DNA from: JBCCGE01 sp039029455
GTDB taxonomy: Bacteria; Pseudomonadota; Gammaproteobacteria; Arenicellales; Poriferihabitantaceae
Length of the DNA stretch: 64,000 nt
Assembly (NCBI GenBank): GCA_039029455.1
Contig: JBCCGE010000002.1
Coordinates: 62,001-126,000 of the forward strand
Direction: 5' to 3'
The position numbers were made by a program, and so were the translations under genes. Below, piece after piece: positions 15,992 to 25,725 of this stretch (position 1 is the stretch's first letter; every line of letters begins with the position of its first letter). Under the pieces are notes generated by a model. That model worked only from the letters and a program-made list of their open reading frames with translations, searched no databases and had not been told where the DNA came from.

Positions 15992-16840
15992 TTGTTCGGA
16001 AAGCAACGTTTTCGGCGCCGCATCTATAGTTTCAACGGTCAATATCGGTTCGTCGCGTCTGATTGGAAACAATCGCTGCAAAATTGTGAGCTTGCAGAAA
16101 CGGGCCAGTGGTGCGACCTGAAACCGGCGGATGTGGTTCTCGAGACGGACACCACCCAGGTTTACCGCGTTCCGACCGATTCGGGCGTGGTTTACTTCAA
16201 ACGCTATTCGGTCGCTCCGGGTGGAAAAAACTACCTCATGCGACCCTCTCGTGGGGCGTGCGAATGGGCCGGGCTGCATGCGCTGGACCGGGCGGGCCTG
16301 CCTGTACCAAAGCTCGTGGCGTTCGGAGAGGATCGGTCGCTGGGCAGGTTGACAGGCGCATACATAGTTACCGCTGAGATAGAGGGTGCGGTTAATCTCG
16401 AGGAATACGCCATCCGTCACTGGTACGGATTGACTGCACAGCACAAGCGTCAGGTTTTTTACAAGATACGCGACCAGGTGTTCAATCTGGTCAAAAAATC
16501 ACACCAAAGCCATCTGTATCACAGAGATCTTTTTTGGCGAAATATTCTGATTCGTTGCAGTGGCGATGACTACGAATTGTGGTTTATTGATTGTCCGAGA
16601 TTGCTCAGAACGAGGCTCAGGGCCGGACATTCCAGAATGACTGATCTCTCCTGTCTGGCCCGGGCCTCTTTGAGTTTTATCAATCGTTCGGAGCGATTCC
16701 GGGCGCTGACGGATTTTTTCGATGGGGACGCCAAGCGTGCGAGAGCACTATTCCGGGAAATACAGTCCCATCACGACCGCTCTCGCCACCCGCCAAAGGT
16801 GTTCAATCCGGGCGATCTAGACCCTCAGACAGACCGATAA
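15992..16840 (+). CDS. WaaP/Kdo-kinase-like lipopolysaccharide kinase
   Basis: A 282-residue protein-kinase-fold enzyme of the lipopolysaccharide kinase (InaA/WaaP) family, which phosphorylates heptose or Kdo in LPS. Motifs include the nucleotide-anchoring Lys in 'VVYFKRYSV', 'LYHRDLFWRNILI' (the H-R-D-x5-N catalytic loop) and 'LWFIDCPRLL', which is the DFG position. It probably starts at TTG 15992. It directly follows the methyltransferase gene. The exact sugar acceptor cannot be deduced. Confidence 0.75.
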   Translation: MFGKQRFRRRIYSFNGQYRFVASDWKQSLQNCELAETGQWCDLKPADVVLETDTTQVYRVPTDSGVVYFKRYSVAPGGKNYLMRPSRGACEWAGLHALDRAGLPVPKLVAFGEDRSLGRLTGAYIVTAEIEGAVNLEEYAIRHWYGLTAQHKRQVFYKIRDQVFNLVKKSHQSHLYHRDLFWRNILIRCSGDDYELWFIDCPRLLRTRLRAGHSRMTDLSCLARASLSFINRSERFRALTDFFDGDAKRARALFREIQSHHDRSRHPPKVFNPGDLDPQTDR

Positions 16841-16842
16841 AG

Positions 16843-16871
16843 TTGATAAAGACGGGTATCGACTGTATATT
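16843..16871 (+). promoter_or_regulatory. Sigma70-type promoter for hppA
   Basis: A -35 TTGATA (16843-16848) and a -10 TATATT (16866-16871) have 17-base spacing. They begin immediately after the stop of the WaaP-like kinase and are 51 bases before the hppA ATG. Confidence 0.6.
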
Positions 16872-16921
16872 CCGGGCGCTTAATTTTTAGACCAGAATTC
16901 CTAATTTCGGAGCAATTCCAA

Positions 16922-18931
<2,010 letters not shown>

Positions 18932-18950
18932 TTCCTCTTCGAGTGATGCG

Positions 18951-18977
18951 AAAAACCCCGCCTCGGCGGGGTTTTTT
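18951..18977. terminator. Bidirectional rho-independent terminator between hppA and the sigma factor gene
   Basis: A stem of CCCCGC with GCGGGG (18956-18971) is flanked by five A on the left and six T on the right, so it can end transcripts from both converging genes. It is 20 bases after the hppA stop and abuts the stop of the minus-strand sigma factor gene. Confidence 0.9.
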
Positions 18978-20254
18978 CATGGCTTTTCGGATGGGCTTGA
19001 CGCGACCCCGGGCTGATTCAGGAGTGATCGGATGTGGGTCTCTTCACGTTGATTTCGACAATGTCCCAGAGCTGTGGTCAGGCTGTCTTCTGCGGCCTTG
19101 AAGTCTGACAGATCGAGCTGCAGTCGACCTTTGGTCAGATGGTATGGAAGATATTCATTGAGCGGATCAGGATCAACGAATTTGCATAAATAGTCGTAGG
19201 CTTGTTCGGGCGAGTCCGCATAGCGTATTGCCACGCACAGATTCAAGTGAACGACCGGGGTGTCCGTGTGTCGCAGCAGCTCCAGATAGAGCATCTTGAT
19301 CTGCTGCCAGTCGGTTTCCTCGAATGAGGGCGCATGGCAATGCAGAGCGCTGATCGCTGCCTGTATCTGATAGGGTCCTGGTCTGCCGCGCATCAAAACG
19401 CCTCTCAGAACGCGGTCTGCAGTCGTTATTTTTGCCCGATCCCATGCCGATCGGTTTTGTGAATGCATTTCAATTGTGTGACCGTCGATGCTCTGGCGCG
19501 CAGATTCGCGCGCCTGATGGAAATACATCAGCGCCAACAGTCCTCTTGGCTCAGTCTCCAACGGCATCAGTTGGCACAACATTCGGGCCAGAAATACGGC
19601 TTCTTCGCACAATGAGGTATCAATGAGCCTGTCTTCTGAGATTGAGTAATAGCCTTCGTTGAACACGAAGTAAATCACCGCCAGAACGTCATCCAGACGG
19701 TTTAAAGGGATGGCACCGCTGTCGTCAGAAAATGAAATTCCCGATTTTCGAATTTTGCGCTTGGCGCGAACGATTCGCTGAGCCATTGTCGTTTCCTTTT
19801 GTAGAAATACCGCCGCAATCTGACGAGTGCTCAGACCGCAGAGCGATTTCAGTGTCAAAGCAACCCTCATTGATGACTCCAGCGCAGGGTGGCAGCACAT
19901 AAAAATCAAGCCCAGCCGTTCGTCCTTAAACTCTGTTCGATCATCTCTTCCATCGACATTGTTGTCTGGACCGGGTATTTCATCGAATTCCAGCTGTCCT
20001 GAACTCCTGAAGTCTTTGCGAAGATGGTCGGTGATGCAATTCCGTGCCACCGTTATCAGCCAGCTGTTTTCATTGCGTGGTTTGCCACCCTTCGGCCATT
20101 TTTCAGCGGCACGGGTCATTGCTTCCTGCAGACCATCCTCAGCCAGATCAAAATCACCGCAAAATTTGACCAGCGACGCCAGCAGTTTGCCGTAATTTTG
20201 TCGGGCAGCGCGATCCAGCGCTGCCCGATCCTGAGTTTGGTCGATGCCTGTCAA
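18977..20254 (-). CDS. ECF42-like RNA polymerase sigma factor with long C-terminal extension
   Basis: A 425-residue sigma factor. Region sigma2 (about 20-90, 'DFDLAEDGLQEAMTRAAEKWP', 'NSWLITVARNCITDHLRKDF') and sigma4 (about 130-185, 'LKSLCGLSTRQIAAVFLQKETTMAQRIVRAKRKIR') are clear. They are followed by a 230-residue C-terminal extension with helical, TPR-like character. This length and the adjacent genes for YCII/DGPF proteins are the hallmarks of the ECF42 group, in which the extension is needed for activity and no anti-sigma factor is known. It is the last gene of a three-gene operon, 9 bases after the DGPF protein gene. The inducing signal is unknown. Confidence 0.88.
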   Translation of the reverse strand: MTGIDQTQDRAALDRAARQNYGKLLASLVKFCGDFDLAEDGLQEAMTRAAEKWPKGGKPRNENSWLITVARNCITDHLRKDFRSSGQLEFDEIPGPDNNVDGRDDRTEFKDERLGLIFMCCHPALESSMRVALTLKSLCGLSTRQIAAVFLQKETTMAQRIVRAKRKIRKSGISFSDDSGAIPLNRLDDVLAVIYFVFNEGYYSISEDRLIDTSLCEEAVFLARMLCQLMPLETEPRGLLALMYFHQARESARQSIDGHTIEMHSQNRSAWDRAKITTADRVLRGVLMRGRPGPYQIQAAISALHCHAPSFEETDWQQIKMLYLELLRHTDTPVVHLNLCVAIRYADSPEQAYDYLCKFVDPDPLNEYLPYHLTKGRLQLDLSDFKAAEDSLTTALGHCRNQREETHIRSLLNQPGVASSPSEKP

Positions 20255-20263
20255 GACGTGCGA

Positions 20264-20620
20264 CTACTCTGCGGGCAGGGTCATAATGGGCCTGATCTCA
20301 ACACTGCCGAAGCGGGCAGAGGGAATCTTGCAGGCCCATTCGATTGCTTCGTCGAGGTTTTGACACTCCAGCAAATAGTATCCGCCCAAAACCTCTTTGG
20401 TCTCGGCGAACGGGCCGTCGGTGATATCCACTTTGCCCTCCCTGACGCGCACCGTTGTTGCCGTATCGACGTCCTCAAGCGCATCGCCAGCGACAAAAGC
20501 CTGACGGTCCTGAGTCTCACGCGTAAAGGCGAAATATTCGCCCATAAACTCCGCGAAATCCTCATCACCGGGCTGTGGTCCAGCGTTTTGTGCGCTGTAG
20601 ATCATTAAAAGGTATTGCAT
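20264..20620 (-). CDS. YCII/DGPF domain protein
   Basis: A 118-residue protein starting 'MQYLLMIYSAQN'. It has the DGPF signature ('DGPFAETKEVLGGYY', about residues 68-82), which defines the YCII-related proteins that accompany ECF42 sigma factors. The fold is a small ferredoxin-like dimer, and the biochemical role is unknown. ATG at 20620 was chosen because the N-terminal strand 'QYLLMIY' is where the family starts. This ATG overlaps the stop of the preceding gene (ATGA arrangement), so the two are probably translationally coupled. Confidence 0.88.
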   Translation of the reverse strand: MQYLLMIYSAQNAGPQPGDEDFAEFMGEYFAFTRETQDRQAFVAGDALEDVDTATTVRVREGKVDITDGPFAETKEVLGGYYLLECQNLDEAIEWACKIPSARFGSVEIRPIMTLPAE

Positions 20621-20937
20621 CAATCCATCTCCACAATCGGTGCAACTTCGATAGAGCCTCCCGACTCTCGTATCGGGCAACCCTGAGCCATGTCCAGAGC
20701 GGCTTCGATGGTGTCGGCCTGCAGAAGACTGTATCCGCTTGCTGGATTCGCACCGCCATGATCGTCCACAGAGCCGTTGCTATTGACTGTTTTGGAGAGC
20801 CCTACGGGATTGCCACCATCGATCACGGCAGAGCCGAGTCCGTCAAACCAGCTGTGCCACTTTGCCATCATGAGAGCAGCTTCTTCTTCAGTTTCCGGCA
20901 TTGAGCCGCCGTGGTATACAAAGATAAATTTTGTCAT
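20620..20937 (-). CDS. Second YCII-like protein
   Basis: A 105-residue protein, 'MTKFIFVYHGGSMPETEEEAA', with a YCII-type layout: N-terminal strand, a 'KWHSWFDGLGSAVIDGG' helix/turn, and a C-terminal 'SGYSLLQADTIEAALDMAQGCP' segment. Start at 20937 is supported by a GAGGA ribosome-binding site just upstream (around 20946-20950). A start at 20952 would fall inside that site. It is the first gene of the sigma-factor operon. The DGPF tetrapeptide itself is absent, so it is a divergent paralogue of its neighbour. Confidence 0.82.
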   Translation of the reverse strand: MTKFIFVYHGGSMPETEEEAALMMAKWHSWFDGLGSAVIDGGNPVGLSKTVNSNGSVDDHGGANPASGYSLLQADTIEAALDMAQGCPIRESGGSIEVAPIVEMD

Positions 20938-21029
20938 TTGGATCGTCCTCATAAGTTAATGTGTCGGCAGGATTTTCCTGCAGTCTGACTGCCAGCATCC
21001 ACGACGGAATGAGCAATCATTATAGGGTA

Positions 21030-21056
21030 GACGTTACGAGGGGCGTATTTTCGACA
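21030..21056 (-). promoter_or_regulatory. ECF42-type promoter of the YCII/sigma operon
   Basis: On the minus strand, TGTCGA (21056-21051) is followed by 17 bases and then CGTC (21033-21030). This matches the bipartite motif described for ECF42 targets (TGTCGA at -35 and CGA/TC at -10), so the sigma factor very likely drives its own operon. The leader to the first gene is about 85 bases. Confidence 0.62.
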
Positions 21057-21068
21057 GACTGTCGAAAA
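21048..21068. repeat. Perfect palindrome embedding the -35 motif
   Basis: Arms TTTTCGACAG (21048-21057) and CTGTCGAAAA (21059-21068) are exact inverted repeats around one base. One arm carries the TGTCGA -35 motif of the sigma operon. The opposite arm repeats TGTCGA on the other strand, but no CG(A/T)C follows at the right distance. There is no terminator-type T run, so an operator is more likely than a terminator. Confidence 0.6.
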
Positions 21069-21320
21069 AAAATCATTGAAACTGATCTAATGCTGAAAAT
21101 TCGGCGCTGCACCGGGTCTCAGAGCGACTCAACCGCCGCCCGAAATTGAGCCAAATACTATCCAAAGCGCTCGCGAGTCAGATAGCAAGGGCAAATCCTT
21201 ATGCTGAGGGGCAGAGTGAGTTCGAAAGACCAGCCCGAAAGTTTTAGGAAGCTCCGGACTTGGAGGACGAACTCCCTGAGCGGGTGGTCACAACAGGCCC
21301 GCCTCCACGAAATATTCGAG

Positions 21321-22580
21321 CTAGAGTGCAAACTCATCTTTGAGTTTTTTCTTCACCGGAACATTTTTCAAAGTTATGTAGTCCGGCAATCCGTTGCGAT
21401 AGGGTGGATAATCTTCCCCGTGCATCAGCGGTGCCAGATAGGTTCGACATGAATTTGTGATACTAAAGCCGTTCTTGCTGATAAACCGTTTTGGCATCAT
21501 TTTTTCGACGTTGGCCACACGACTTAATTTCGCCACACCAATTTTCCATCGGTAAGGCTTGTTACTGATGCGCACTATTGTTGGCATGATGGCGTTTTCG
21601 CCTTTGAGCGCAAGCTCGACGGCTGCCTTCCCCGTTGCATAGGCCTGGTCGACGTCAGTTTTTGACGCAATATGGCGCGCTGCACGCTGCATATAATCGG
21701 CGACTCCCCAGTGAAATTTGTATCCCAGATCGTTTTTAATCATATTTGCAACTACGGGCGCAACGCCGCCGAGTTGCGCGTGACCGAAGGCGTCCACCAG
21801 TCCCTGATCAGAGAGAAACTTACCTCGGTGGTCGCGTACACCCTCTGAAACCACCACTGAAACGTAGCCGTATTGATTAACCTTGCGTTTGACTTCGGTC
21901 ATAAATTTGCGTCGGTTAAATGCGATTTCCGGAAACAGCACGATAATCGGAATGTCATTTTTATCGTCTGCTGCCATCGCACCGGCCGCAGCGATCCAGC
22001 CGGCATGGCGCCCCATAACCTCCAGGACGAACACTTTGGTCGAAGTCTTAGCCATCGAAGCGACGTCAAAACTGGCTTCTCGCGTTGAAATAGCAATGTA
22101 TTTTGCGACCGAACCAAAACCAGGACAGTTGTCTGTCACGGGTAGATCGTTGTCCACGGTTTTTGGAATATGAATTGCCTGAATTGGAAAGCCCATGGTT
22201 TTAGAGAGCTGGGATACCTTCAGGCAGGTGTCCGCGGAATCGCCACCGCCGTTGTAAAAAAAATACCCGATATTGTGAGCTGCAAAGACGTCAATCAGGC
22301 GTTGGTATTCACGCTTGTTCTCTTCGAGTCCCTTTAATTTGTATCGACACGACCCGAAAGCACCCGACGGTGTGTGTCTCAATGCACGTATTGCCTTTGC
22401 GGTTTCTTTTGATGTATCGATCAGATCTTCTGTAAGGGCTCCGATTATCCCGTTTCGTCCGGCATATACCTTGCCAATTCGATCCCTGTGGGCACGGGCT
22501 GTTTCAATGACTCCGGCTGCGCTGGCATTGATTACGGCGGTTACCCCTCCGGACTGAGCGTAAAAAGCGTTCTTTTTCAT
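21321..22580 (-). CDS. Pyrophosphate-dependent 6-phosphofructokinase
   Basis: A 419-residue phosphofructokinase of the long (PPi-type) class. It interconverts fructose 6-phosphate and fructose 1,6-bisphosphate with PPi as phosphoryl donor, a reversible step usable in glycolysis and gluconeogenesis. The donor-specificity positions indicate PPi: the loop is GGGDS (111-115) with Asp where ATP enzymes have Gly, and the catalytic loop is 'PKTVDND' with Lys140 in the position that is Gly in ATP enzymes. 'MGRHAGWIAA' is the substrate-binding segment. hppA, the PPi-hydrolysing pump, is nearby. A small unknown gene lies 48 bases upstream and is probably cotranscribed. Confidence 0.92.
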   Translation of the reverse strand: MKKNAFYAQSGGVTAVINASAAGVIETARAHRDRIGKVYAGRNGIIGALTEDLIDTSKETAKAIRALRHTPSGAFGSCRYKLKGLEENKREYQRLIDVFAAHNIGYFFYNGGGDSADTCLKVSQLSKTMGFPIQAIHIPKTVDNDLPVTDNCPGFGSVAKYIAISTREASFDVASMAKTSTKVFVLEVMGRHAGWIAAAGAMAADDKNDIPIIVLFPEIAFNRRKFMTEVKRKVNQYGYVSVVVSEGVRDHRGKFLSDQGLVDAFGHAQLGGVAPVVANMIKNDLGYKFHWGVADYMQRAARHIASKTDVDQAYATGKAAVELALKGENAIMPTIVRISNKPYRWKIGVAKLSRVANVEKMMPKRFISKNGFSITNSCRTYLAPLMHGEDYPPYRNGLPDYITLKNVPVKKKLKDEFAL

Positions 22581-22605
22581 ATTGGTTTTGTCGAAATATT
22601 AATTG

Positions 22606-22633
22606 CCTGAACAGCGGGTGGACGCCGTTCAGG
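22606..22633 (-). other. Hairpin between the small unknown gene and PPi-phosphofructokinase
   Basis: CCTGAAC (22606-22612) pairs with GTTCAGG (22627-22633), with an inner GCG/CGC. It begins at the stop codon of the upstream gene. The following minus-strand sequence is AT-rich but lacks a clean T run, so it may be a weak terminator, an attenuator or an mRNA-stability element. Confidence 0.4.
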
Positions 22634-22928
22634 TAAGAGCCAGCATGTCGACAATGCATTCGTGCAGGGATACAAAGCCGTTATTTTGGTGTTCGAACTG
22701 TTCATGGGGTGTGTAAAAGAAGCGTCCTCGAAATCGACCGCTTGCTGTTTTTGTCACCATGAAATTGGTCTCGGCCACGTGCCAGCTGATGGCCGTGGCG
22801 CTATTGCCAGGGGTTACCGGCCGTTTCCGATTCGCCAGATGAATTGCAATATCTCTGCCAAAATATGATCGCAATGTGCTGCGGGCAGTGTCCAGTTCTT
22901 CATCGGTGAAATCAGCATTTAGCGGCAT
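22629..22928 (-). CDS. Small protein of unknown function
   Basis: A 99-residue protein I do not recognise. It begins 'MPLNADFTDEELDTARSTL', has a central 'AISWHVAETNFMVTKTASGRFRGRFFYTP' section with alternating hydrophobic residues suggesting beta strands, and ends 'ECIVDMLALT'. There is no signal peptide or membrane span. Its position 48 bases upstream of the PPi-phosphofructokinase gene on the same strand suggests a shared transcript. Length and the clean open frame, with no competing gene on the other strand, support it being real. Confidence 0.55.
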   Translation of the reverse strand: MPLNADFTDEELDTARSTLRSYFGRDIAIHLANRKRPVTPGNSATAISWHVAETNFMVTKTASGRFRGRFFYTPHEQFEHQNNGFVSLHECIVDMLALT

Positions 22929-23051
22929 CTGTTGCCCATAAAACGGATCGGTCGCGGATTCTACACGCCAATCGGGAACCTCGCCATTGACGCGGGGGCT
23001 GCCTGGTGGTTTGTTGCCCGGGCCCAGATCTATGGTAACGCACTGAAAATG

Positions 23052-23080
23052 TTGAAATTACCGCGTAAACAAGGTAGATT
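23052..23080 (+). promoter_or_regulatory. Predicted promoter of rpmH
   Basis: A -35 TTGAAA (23052-23057) and a -10 TAGATT (23075-23080) are separated by 17 bases, 75 bases before the rpmH start. No DnaA-box cluster or dnaA gene is seen in this gap. Confidence 0.5.
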
Positions 23081-23154
23081 CCGCAACCCTTTTGGCTAGA
23101 GGTCAGGTGCGGACAGAGTCCGGTTATCTGGCGACATTTCGATCGGTAGCAACC

Positions 23155-23289
23155 ATGAAACGTACATTTCAACCCAGTGAATTGAAGCGCAAAAGAACGC
23201 ACGGATTTCGCGCGCGAATGGCAACGCGTGGCGGTCGAGCGGTCATCAACGCTCGGCGTGCCAAAGGTCGAGCTCGACTGAGCGCCTGA
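23155..23289 (+). CDS. rpmH: 50S ribosomal protein L34
   Basis: A 44-residue highly basic protein that matches L34 along its whole length: 'MKRTFQPSELKRKRTHGFRA' (20 residues shown), then 'RMATRGGRAVINARRAKGRARLSA'. The start at ATG 23155 gives exactly the family length. An in-frame upstream extension to 23092 is not used. It starts the conserved rpmH-rnpA-yidD-yidC-mnmE run. In many gammaproteobacteria dnaA lies just upstream, but here the upstream neighbour is the small unknown gene and PPi-phosphofructokinase. Confidence 0.97.
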   Translation: MKRTFQPSELKRKRTHGFRARMATRGGRAVINARRAKGRARLSA

Positions 23290-23398
23290 TTCGGCTGCAC
23301 GCGCCCCAAGACAGCAGTCGGCCAGTGCACTGAGCGCTCGCTGTGCTTTTGTCTCGACCTTTGACGGCAACTCTGATGAGGTCGCATGAATCAGTCTG

Positions 23399-23758
23399 AT
23401 GCCGCATCGATACAGCTTCCATCGCGACATGAGACTGCGGACATCCACGCAGTTCAAAAACGTATTTGATCGCAGGTGCTCGATTCACGGAAAGTTTATC
23501 AGCGTGCACGGTGTGCAAAACCCTGACGGTTTGGTCCGTCTGGGATTGGCGGTATCACGCAAAGTCAGCAAACGGGCTGTCGACCGCAATCGCGTAAAAC
23601 GCCTGATCCGCGAATCGTTCCGTCACTGCCGGAATAAGCTGAGCGCTACAGACTTTGTGGTCGTCGCAAAACCCTCAGCGTGCGCTGCGTTACCGATTGA
23701 TGTTCGCGAGGAGCTGGATGGGCTTTGGCACGAGGTTCAACGGCGATGCGAACGTTAG
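23399..23758 (+). CDS. rnpA: Ribonuclease P protein component
   Basis: A 119-residue basic protein that binds the RNase P RNA and helps it cleave the 5' leader of precursor tRNAs. The conserved RNR motif region is present as 'VSKRAVDRNRVKRLIRESFR' (about residues 57-76), together with 'RLGLAVSRKV' and 'DFVVVAKP'. It starts at ATG 23399, 109 bases after rpmH. Its 3' end overlaps yidD by 13 bases. The RNase P RNA gene itself is not in this window. Confidence 0.95.
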   Translation: MPHRYSFHRDMRLRTSTQFKNVFDRRCSIHGKFISVHGVQNPDGLVRLGLAVSRKVSKRAVDRNRVKRLIRESFRHCRNKLSATDFVVVAKPSACAALPIDVREELDGLWHEVQRRCER

Positions 23759-23982
23759 TTCTGTTACTGCTTAAGGTCTATAAATTCGCCGTCAGCCCGT
23801 TTCTGGGAAGTCATTGTCGCTTCCAGCCAACCTGCTCGGAGTATGCGATGGAATCGATTGAGCGATTTGGATTACGACATGGCACGGTTTTAACGGTAAA
23901 ACGATTATTGAGGTGCCGGCCTGGGTGTAAACCCGGGTATGATCCGGTTCCGGAAAATGAGAACCCGAACCAAAGGGCGTAG
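23746..23982 (+). CDS. yidD: Membrane protein insertion efficiency factor YidD
   Basis: A 78-residue protein with the YidD signature 'FLGSHCRFQPTCSEYAMESI' (conserved Cys, CRF-x-PTCSEYA) and 'RLLRCRPGCKPGYDPVP'. YidD is a small membrane-associated protein that helps YidC insert proteins. The start was placed at ATG 23746, matching family length and overlapping rnpA by 13 bases, the usual arrangement. The cysteines C25, C32, C61 and C65 (approximate) are all there. Confidence 0.95.
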   Translation: MRTLVLLLLKVYKFAVSPFLGSHCRFQPTCSEYAMESIERFGLRHGTVLTVKRLLRCRPGCKPGYDPVPENENPNQRA

Positions 23983-24033
23983 ATAAGATCCTTCGGGTCA
24001 CCAGATTACGACTAACAAATTTTATATTTTTTG

Positions 24034-25725
24034 ATGGATATCCAACGATTGATTTTGCTCGGTGCACTGGGTCTGGTGCTGATGATGATTTGGCAATCAT
24101 GGATAGAGTTTCAGAGTGAGTATGCTGGAGGTGTCGGACAGGGCGGTAACACAATCAGCGCGACCTCTGATGTACCGCAGACATCCAACCTGACAGAAGA
24201 CGTCCCGGATGCGCCATTGATTACTCAAGAGGCGACTGATGGGGTTCAGTCGATAGAGGATGACGTGGTGTCGAATACCGACGACACCGCTCTTATTGAT
24301 GTAAAAACAGATTTGGTCAAACTGCAAATTGACCCTGAAGGCGGTGACATAGTCAGGGTTGAACTGGTGAAACATCCTGTCAGTGTGGATATGCCGGATG
24401 AGCCGTTTGTCCTGATGAGTCGAAACAACGTCGATTTGTTTGTAGCCCAAAGCGGCCTGATCGGAAGTGACAGGGAATATCCGAATCACAATACCAGCTA
24501 TACAACCGAGGCCTTCAGTTATGAAATGGGCGGCGACGATCAGCTGATCGTTCCCCTGCGCTGGCGAGGGGTTGATGGGATTGAGTATCTCAAGGAGTTT
24601 CGTTTCTCGCGGGGAAGCTATCGAATCGACGTAAGTTACACCATTGTCAACAACAGTTCATCGCCATGGAACGGGTTCTTTTACGGACAGCTAAAGCAGA
24701 CAGAACGTGAGACACCCGGGTCTCAGGGTTTTTTGGGCCGATTGCCGAGTTACAACGGGGCGGCTGTTTATACCGCAGAAAACAAATACGACAAAGTTGA
24801 TTATGATGAGATCAGTGATGAAGCCCTGAATGCGTCTACCAGCGACGGCTGGGTTGCGATGCTGCAACACTACTTTGTCGCAGCCTGGCTTCCCCAGGGA
24901 TCGGCTGCGTATCAGCTTTACACCGGGGTCAGTCGAAATACGCCCAAGCCGCAATATCGCGTCGGCTATAAGAGTACTGTTCCGGTTGTGATTGAGCCTG
25001 GACAGACCGGACAGATCGATGCGGGTTTGTTTGTCGGGCCTAAAAACCAGAAGCAGCTCGACGCACAAAATGTTGAAGGACTCAAACTGACCGTCGACTA
25101 TGGTTGGCTGACTATTGTCGCTGATCCGTTGTTTTGGCTGTTGAATAAAATACAGGAGGTCGTGAAAAACTGGGGGTGGTCGATCATATTGCTGACGGTG
25201 TTGATCAAACTGATTTTCCTGCCTCTGTCGGCGGCCAGTTACAAGTCGATGGCCAAAATGAAAAAACTGCAGCCCAGATTGCAGACGTTGAAGGACCGAT
25301 ACGGCGATGACAAGCAGAAGTTTCAACAGGAGATGATGAAGCTTTACAAAACGGAAAAAGTAAATCCCGCTGGTGGTTGCCTGCCGATCTTGATTCAGAT
25401 ACCCGTATTCATCGCGTTGTATTGGGTTCTGCTTGAAAGTGTTGAACTGCGGCAGGCCAACTTTATCGGTTGGTTGAATGATTTGTCTTCACCAGACCCC
25501 TATTTCATCCTTCCACTGCTAATGGGTGCGTCCATGCTGGCGCAGCAACTATTGAATCCAGCACCCATGGATCCATTGCAGAAAAAAATAATGACGGCTT
25601 TGCCCGTTGTGTTCACAGTCTTTTTTCTCTGGTTCCCTGCAGGCTTGGTCCTTTACTGGGTAGCCAATAACCTGCTTTCCATTGCACAACAGTACTACAT
25701 CACCAAAAAGTATCAGAACGAGTGA
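24034..25725 (+). CDS. yidC: Membrane protein insertase YidC
   Basis: A 563-residue YidC of the gram-negative type. The N-terminal span ('LILLGALGLVLMMIWQSW') is followed by a large periplasmic domain (about 50-340) and a C-terminal insertase core with five spans ('WGWSIILLTVLIKLIFLPLS', then 'CLPILIQIPVFIALYWVLLE', and 'LVLYWVANNLLSIAQQYYI'). The conserved Arg of the groove is present near 'MKKLQPRLQTLKDRYGDD'. It inserts membrane proteins alone or with SecYEG. Its 3' end overlaps the putative TTG start of mnmE by 44 bases. Confidence 0.97.
   Translation: MDIQRLILLGALGLVLMMIWQSWIEFQSEYAGGVGQGGNTISATSDVPQTSNLTEDVPDAPLITQEATDGVQSIEDDVVSNTDDTALIDVKTDLVKLQIDPEGGDIVRVELVKHPVSVDMPDEPFVLMSRNNVDLFVAQSGLIGSDREYPNHNTSYTTEAFSYEMGGDDQLIVPLRWRGVDGIEYLKEFRFSRGSYRIDVSYTIVNNSSSPWNGFFYGQLKQTERETPGSQGFLGRLPSYNGAAVYTAENKYDKVDYDEISDEALNASTSDGWVAMLQHYFVAAWLPQGSAAYQLYTGVSRNTPKPQYRVGYKSTVPVVIEPGQTGQIDAGLFVGPKNQKQLDAQNVEGLKLTVDYGWLTIVADPLFWLLNKIQEVVKNWGWSIILLTVLIKLIFLPLSAASYKSMAKMKKLQPRLQTLKDRYGDDKQKFQQEMMKLYKTEKVNPAGGCLPILIQIPVFIALYWVLLESVELRQANFIGWLNDLSSPDPYFILPLLMGASMLAQQLLNPAPMDPLQKKIMTALPVVFTVFFLWFPAGLVLYWVANNLLSIAQQYYITKKYQNE

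Larger units (their letters stand above)
20938..21320. other. Intergenic region, 383 bp: sigma-operon promoter, otherwise featureless
   Basis: Besides the promoter/palindrome annotated at 21030-21068, it contains a small hairpin (GCAGGA, 20967-20972, with TCCTGC, 20976-20981) in the leader of the YCII operon. A minus-strand TATAAT lies at 21019-21024 without a good -35. From about 21090 to 21320 I see no gene with codon-like structure, repeat or RNA. Confidence 0.5.

Noticed and set aside
22929..23154. Chromosome origin (oriC) next to rpmH
   Set aside because: No dnaA gene and no cluster of DnaA boxes. Only a plausible rpmH promoter is visible.
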